Source of the DNA: Helicobacteraceae bacterium
GTDB lineage: Bacteria; Campylobacterota; Campylobacteria; Campylobacterales; Sulfurimonadaceae
DNA: 32,884 nt
Direction: 5' to 3'
NCBI GenBank assembly: GCA_024635885.1
Contig: JAGXIA010000028.1
Coordinates: 1 to 32,884 of the forward strand
The translations under genes were made by a program, and so were the position numbers. Below are positions 30,318 to 32,884 of this stretch, piece after piece. Under the pieces are notes generated by a model. That model saw nothing but the letters and a program-made list of their open reading frames with translations, made no database searches and was not told the origin of the DNA. How positions within the stretch are numbered: the stretch's first letter is position 1; every line of letters begins with the position of its first letter.

Positions 30318-30721
30318 ATCGTATAAACCCACTCCATATTGCCGGCTTACTCATTGTCATTTTAATCTTTTTTATGATAAAACTGAGTAGTGCAAAAGAT
30401 GAGTTAAGCCATACTAAAGAGCTTTATCAAGAGACATTGTCCTTATCAACTCAGTTAAATGGCTTGAAAGAGGTATATTCAAATAAGAGTGAAATTCAAA
30501 AATCATTAAATATATTACTAAAAAATCGAGCTTTAACATCTTCAAATATAAAGCAAAATATTTCAACATCAAGTATGGTTTTAAGTTCTGAGAGTATGGA
30601 TAAAACTGCTCTGAATTTTTTAATGGGCAAACTTTTGAATGGTTCTTACAATATCTTTTCATTAAAAATAAAAAGGTTAAGTGAGAAAAATGCTAGCTTG
30701 GAAGTGGAAATAAAATGGTAA
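30314..30721 (+). CDS. Type II secretion GspM-like protein
   Basis: A 135-residue bitopic protein with a short cytoplasmic end, one membrane helix (HIAGLLIVILIFFMI, about residues 7-22) and a coiled-coil stalk (SSAKDELSHTKELYQETLSL) before a small C-terminal domain. This is the topology of GspM, partner of GspL. GTG 30314 is preferred over the longer open frame from 30293 because GTGA overlaps the gspL stop. It overlaps the next gene by seven bases. Named by topology and neighbours only. Confidence 0.65.
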   Translation: MNRINPLHIAGLLIVILIFFMIKLSSAKDELSHTKELYQETLSLSTQLNGLKEVYSNKSEIQKSLNILLKNRALTSSNIKQNISTSSMVLSSESMDKTALNFLMGKLLNGSYNIFSLKIKRLSEKNASLEVEIKW

Positions 30722-31245
30722 GAATATTAAAACTGCTCGGATACACCTTATTTTTTATTTTGGCATTGATTTACTTTATGCCAAAAGTAAGTCTTTACCA
30801 TTATGCAGAACAAAAGCTTGCAGAAAATAAAATAATTTTTTCAAATGAAAGTGCTGTTGATAATGGATTCTCACTAAAATTAAGTAATGTAAATGTTTCA
30901 TATAGCGAAATTCAGAGTGCCACAGTAAAAAATATAGATATAAAAATGTTGCTATTATATAACTCACTTAGTGTAGAAAATATTAAATTATCAGAAATGG
31001 CTTCTTCATTTGTCCCTTTGCATATAAAAACGCTAGATATTAAATATACAATCTTAAATCCTGTTACGATAATCGCAAATGCCAGTGGTGAGTTTGGTGA
31101 AGCGAATGCCAGGTTAAATATTTTAGATAAAAATGTCACTATACTTTTAACCCCATCTGAATTAATGTTAAATAAATACAAAAACACACTGCAAAGTTTG
31201 AGAAAAAACCAGAGTGGGGAGTATGAATATGTCAAAACTTTCTAA
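30715..31245 (+). CDS. GspN-like periplasmic membrane-anchored protein
   Basis: A 176-residue protein with one N-terminal helix (ILKLLGYTLFFILALIYFM) and then a beta-rich region with phrases such as GFSLKLSNVNVSYSEIQSATVKNIDI and NVTILLTPSEL. This is reminiscent of GspN or AsmA-like beta sheets found beside gspC/D in other operons. GspN is not always needed for secretion; its role is unclear. It is placed between gspM-like and gspC and overlaps both. The family call is tentative. Confidence 0.55.
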   Translation: MVRILKLLGYTLFFILALIYFMPKVSLYHYAEQKLAENKIIFSNESAVDNGFSLKLSNVNVSYSEIQSATVKNIDIKMLLLYNSLSVENIKLSEMASSFVPLHIKTLDIKYTILNPVTIIANASGEFGEANARLNILDKNVTILLTPSELMLNKYKNTLQSLRKNQSGEYEYVKTF

Positions 31246-32038
31246 CTCTTATATGCTTAAGGTATTAACAAAACTATTAATTCTTCTGGCAATCGCAAAA
31301 TGTATATCTTTAGCCATTTGGTGGTTTTCACCCAGTGATGGGGTAGAACTTCAATTTGATGATAACTATAATCCAAACTATCAGAGAGTTGATTTTAGTA
31401 ATATGTTAGAAACTGATTTAAGTATAAAAAATGGTGCGACTACTAGCTCTGTTACATCCTCTAATAGTGTCAGTATAAAAAATATGATTTTAAAAGGACT
31501 TTATGGTGAAGGTTCAAGCGGTTTTGCTATAGTGGCTTTAAAATCTTCTCCTCAAAAAACATCCATAGTCTCTGTCGGTGATGAATTTTCTGGCTACATT
31601 TTAAAAACAATTTTAAGCAGTAGTGTTATTTTTACTAAAGCTCTCAAAGAGTATGTTTTAGAAATGGATCAGACAAGAGTCTTAAGTCCATCACTGATTA
31701 CAGAGGTGAAAGATTCTATGGAACCAGTTGGTGTTTCTCGTAAAGATATAAATTTCTATGCCAACAATCCAAAGCAGATTTGGAAAGATATTGCTATTTC
31801 TGAAGTTAAAGACGGCAATGAAATAAAAGGTTTTAAAGTAAATGGCATTAATGAAAAATCCAAAATGTATGAGCTTGGCTTAAAAAAAGATGATGTCATA
31901 GTAGAAGTAAATAATGTAAGACTTAAGTCATACAAAGATGCTATAGATATTTATAAAAATATAGGGAACATAACTAGTATGCAGATAGTCATACTTAGAA
32001 ATAACACGCAAATGGAGTTGGTATATGATATTAATTAA
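31229..32038 (+). CDS. gspC: Type II secretion GspC-like protein with PDZ domain
   Basis: A 269-residue protein with an N-terminal membrane helix (LTKLLILLAIAKCISLAIWW), then the homology region SVSIKNMILKGLYGEGSSGFAIVAL and SVGDEFSGYILKTILSSSVIF that contacts the secretin N0 domain. A C-terminal PDZ domain (about residues 195-269: GFKVNGINEKSKMYELGLKK, DDVIVEVNNVRL) completes it. GspC links the inner platform to GspD. The frame is open from 31214 with GTG and ATG choices; ATG 31229 is preferred because GGGGAG sits seven bases upstream of it. It overlaps the preceding gene by 17 bases and gspD by 14. Confidence 0.86.
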   Translation: MSKLSNSYMLKVLTKLLILLAIAKCISLAIWWFSPSDGVELQFDDNYNPNYQRVDFSNMLETDLSIKNGATTSSVTSSNSVSIKNMILKGLYGEGSSGFAIVALKSSPQKTSIVSVGDEFSGYILKTILSSSVIFTKALKEYVLEMDQTRVLSPSLITEVKDSMEPVGVSRKDINFYANNPKQIWKDIAISEVKDGNEIKGFKVNGINEKSKMYELGLKKDDVIVEVNNVRLKSYKDAIDIYKNIGNITSMQIVILRNNTQMELVYDIN

Positions 32039-32884
32039 AAAAATGTTTAAAATAGTGGTTTTACTGTTTTTGGTAACAACAATAATCGGTGCTGCTGATG
32101 GTCTGCCTTCATCTGCAAAGAGAGTGAATATAAATTTTTCAAATTTAGATATTAATGATTTTATAAAGTTAACATCAAAGATTACAAATAAAAATATTTT
32201 GATAAATAATAAGATTAATGGAACGGTTGACTTTGTGAGTACAACACCGGTATATGAGGATGAACTAATAGGCATTTTAGTGTCAGTATTAGAATCTAAA
32301 GGTTTCACACTTATAGAAAAAAATTCTATTTATGAGATAGTCCGTTCTACCGAAGCAGCACAGCATAATGCAAAAGTAATTAAACAGGGCAAAAAGCTTG
32401 ATGGTTCACTGATGGTAACGCAGTCCATAAAAATAAAAGGTGAGAATGTAGATATAGTAGCTGCAAAAATTCGTTATCTTATTTCTGCAACTGCAAAACT
32501 TATGACCATGAAAGAGAGTAATATTTTACTTCTTACTGACTACCCTGAAAATATAGAGACAATTAAACAGGTTATTAAAGATATTGATACTAACAATGAA
32601 GCCATAGTCAGAATTTTACCAATAAAATTTACTGAAATAAAAAAACTCCAGTCAAGGCTTGTTGACATTTCAAAGTCCTTATTTAATGAAAATGTAGCTT
32701 CTCAGGCTGTTAAAATTGTATTAGATGAAAATATAAATGCTCTTATAGTTGTTGGAAATAAAGTGAATGTTGATAAAGTAGAGCGTCTGGTTCAAAAATT
32801 AGATATAGAGTCAAATGTAAGCAACACAGTAAATATTTTTGAACTTAAAAATTCTGATGCAAAATCGGTCTTAGCCAGTTTAAC
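32025..32884 (+). CDS. gspD: Type II secretion secretin GspD, N-terminal part
   Basis: The window ends inside this gene; about 286 codons are visible with no stop. ATG 32025 has GGAG seven bases upstream and lies in the end of gspC. The signal peptide (KMFKIVVLLFLVTTIIGAADG) is followed by an N0 domain (VNINFSNLDINDFIKLTSKI, then GTVDFVSTTPVYEDEL). The N1 domain starts near SIKIKGENVDIVAAKIRYLI and N2 near VRILPIKFTEIKKLQSRLVD. The N-domain 'NALIVVGN' phrase is present, as expected in GspD. It forms the outer-membrane channel. gspE and the rest of the machine presumably follow. Confidence 0.88.
   Translation, partial: MILIKKMFKIVVLLFLVTTIIGAADGLPSSAKRVNINFSNLDINDFIKLTSKITNKNILINNKINGTVDFVSTTPVYEDELIGILVSVLESKGFTLIEKNSIYEIVRSTEAAQHNAKVIKQGKKLDGSLMVTQSIKIKGENVDIVAAKIRYLISATAKLMTMKESNILLLTDYPENIETIKQVIKDIDTNNEAIVRILPIKFTEIKKLQSRLVDISKSLFNENVASQAVKIVLDENINALIVVGNKVNVDKVERLVQKLDIESNVSNTVNIFELKNSDAKSVLASL

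Noticed and set aside
1..32884. CRISPR arrays, tRNA or rRNA genes, insertion sequences, integrases
   Set aside because: No regularly spaced repeats, cloverleaf pattern, transposase or integrase motif was found on either strand.

Overview
The window looks like the chromosome of a Campylobacterota (epsilonproteobacterium), most like Sulfurimonas or a close relative. It is A+T-rich and tightly packed. It carries a four-subunit pyruvate:ferredoxin oxidoreductase, a petABC bc1 complex with a diheme cytochrome c, a split Aer/CetAB-type energy-taxis receptor, a QueE of the epsilon CN..C.GFG type, and TATAAT/TAAAAT -10 boxes without clear -35 boxes. The genus is an inference from gene content; no 16S or other marker is present.

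Layout. 1-2690: end of a DUF945-type gene, an oligopeptide-type ABC substrate-binding protein and a coupled HAD phosphatase. 2795-5945: porGDAB, pyruvate/acetyl-CoA interconversion with ferredoxin. 6158-8236: luxS followed by two unrecognised small genes and a stand-alone MnmD tRNA methyltransferase. 8323-9828: a PAS protein plus a membrane MCP. 9866-13297 (minus strand): recQ, ribE, a Sel1-repeat gene and a small charged protein. 13429-16173: mnmG and a GT-B-like gene. 16230-18943: petABC. 19037-19507: an RDD membrane protein. 19915-22222: moaA-queE-queD, convergent with moeA (22209-23432). 23817-26165: a large lipoprotein with two near-identical Ig-like repeats and a C-terminal DUF3494 ice-binding-type domain. 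26352-32884: a type II secretion operon in the order G-H-F-K-L-M-N-C-D, with gspD cut by the window end.

Shared themes: por and pet fit an anaerobic/microaerobic respiratory, probably autotrophic, metabolism. mnmG and mnmD act on the same wobble uridine of tRNA. moaA/moeA (molybdenum cofactor) and queE/queD (queuosine precursor) are interleaved, and MoaA and QueE are both radical SAM enzymes on routes that start from GTP.

Main unexpected signal: a 13-base word, TTCCACATGCCAA, is scattered over the window. There are 5 perfect copies, 10 copies of the 11-base TTCCACATGCC and 13 copies of the core CCACATGCC. They lie on both strands, within genes in different reading frames (encoding PHAK, WHVE, LACG or GMWK), in one intergenic region, and across the recQ start codon. 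This frame-independent dispersal is what a DNA-uptake sequence or another genome-wide protein-binding site looks like, and I know of no such element described for this phylum. Secondary points are a probably leaderless RDD gene, a 210-bp-spaced promoter duplication with an ORF remnant, a small hairpin-repeat family, and clustered non-ATG starts in the secretion operon.
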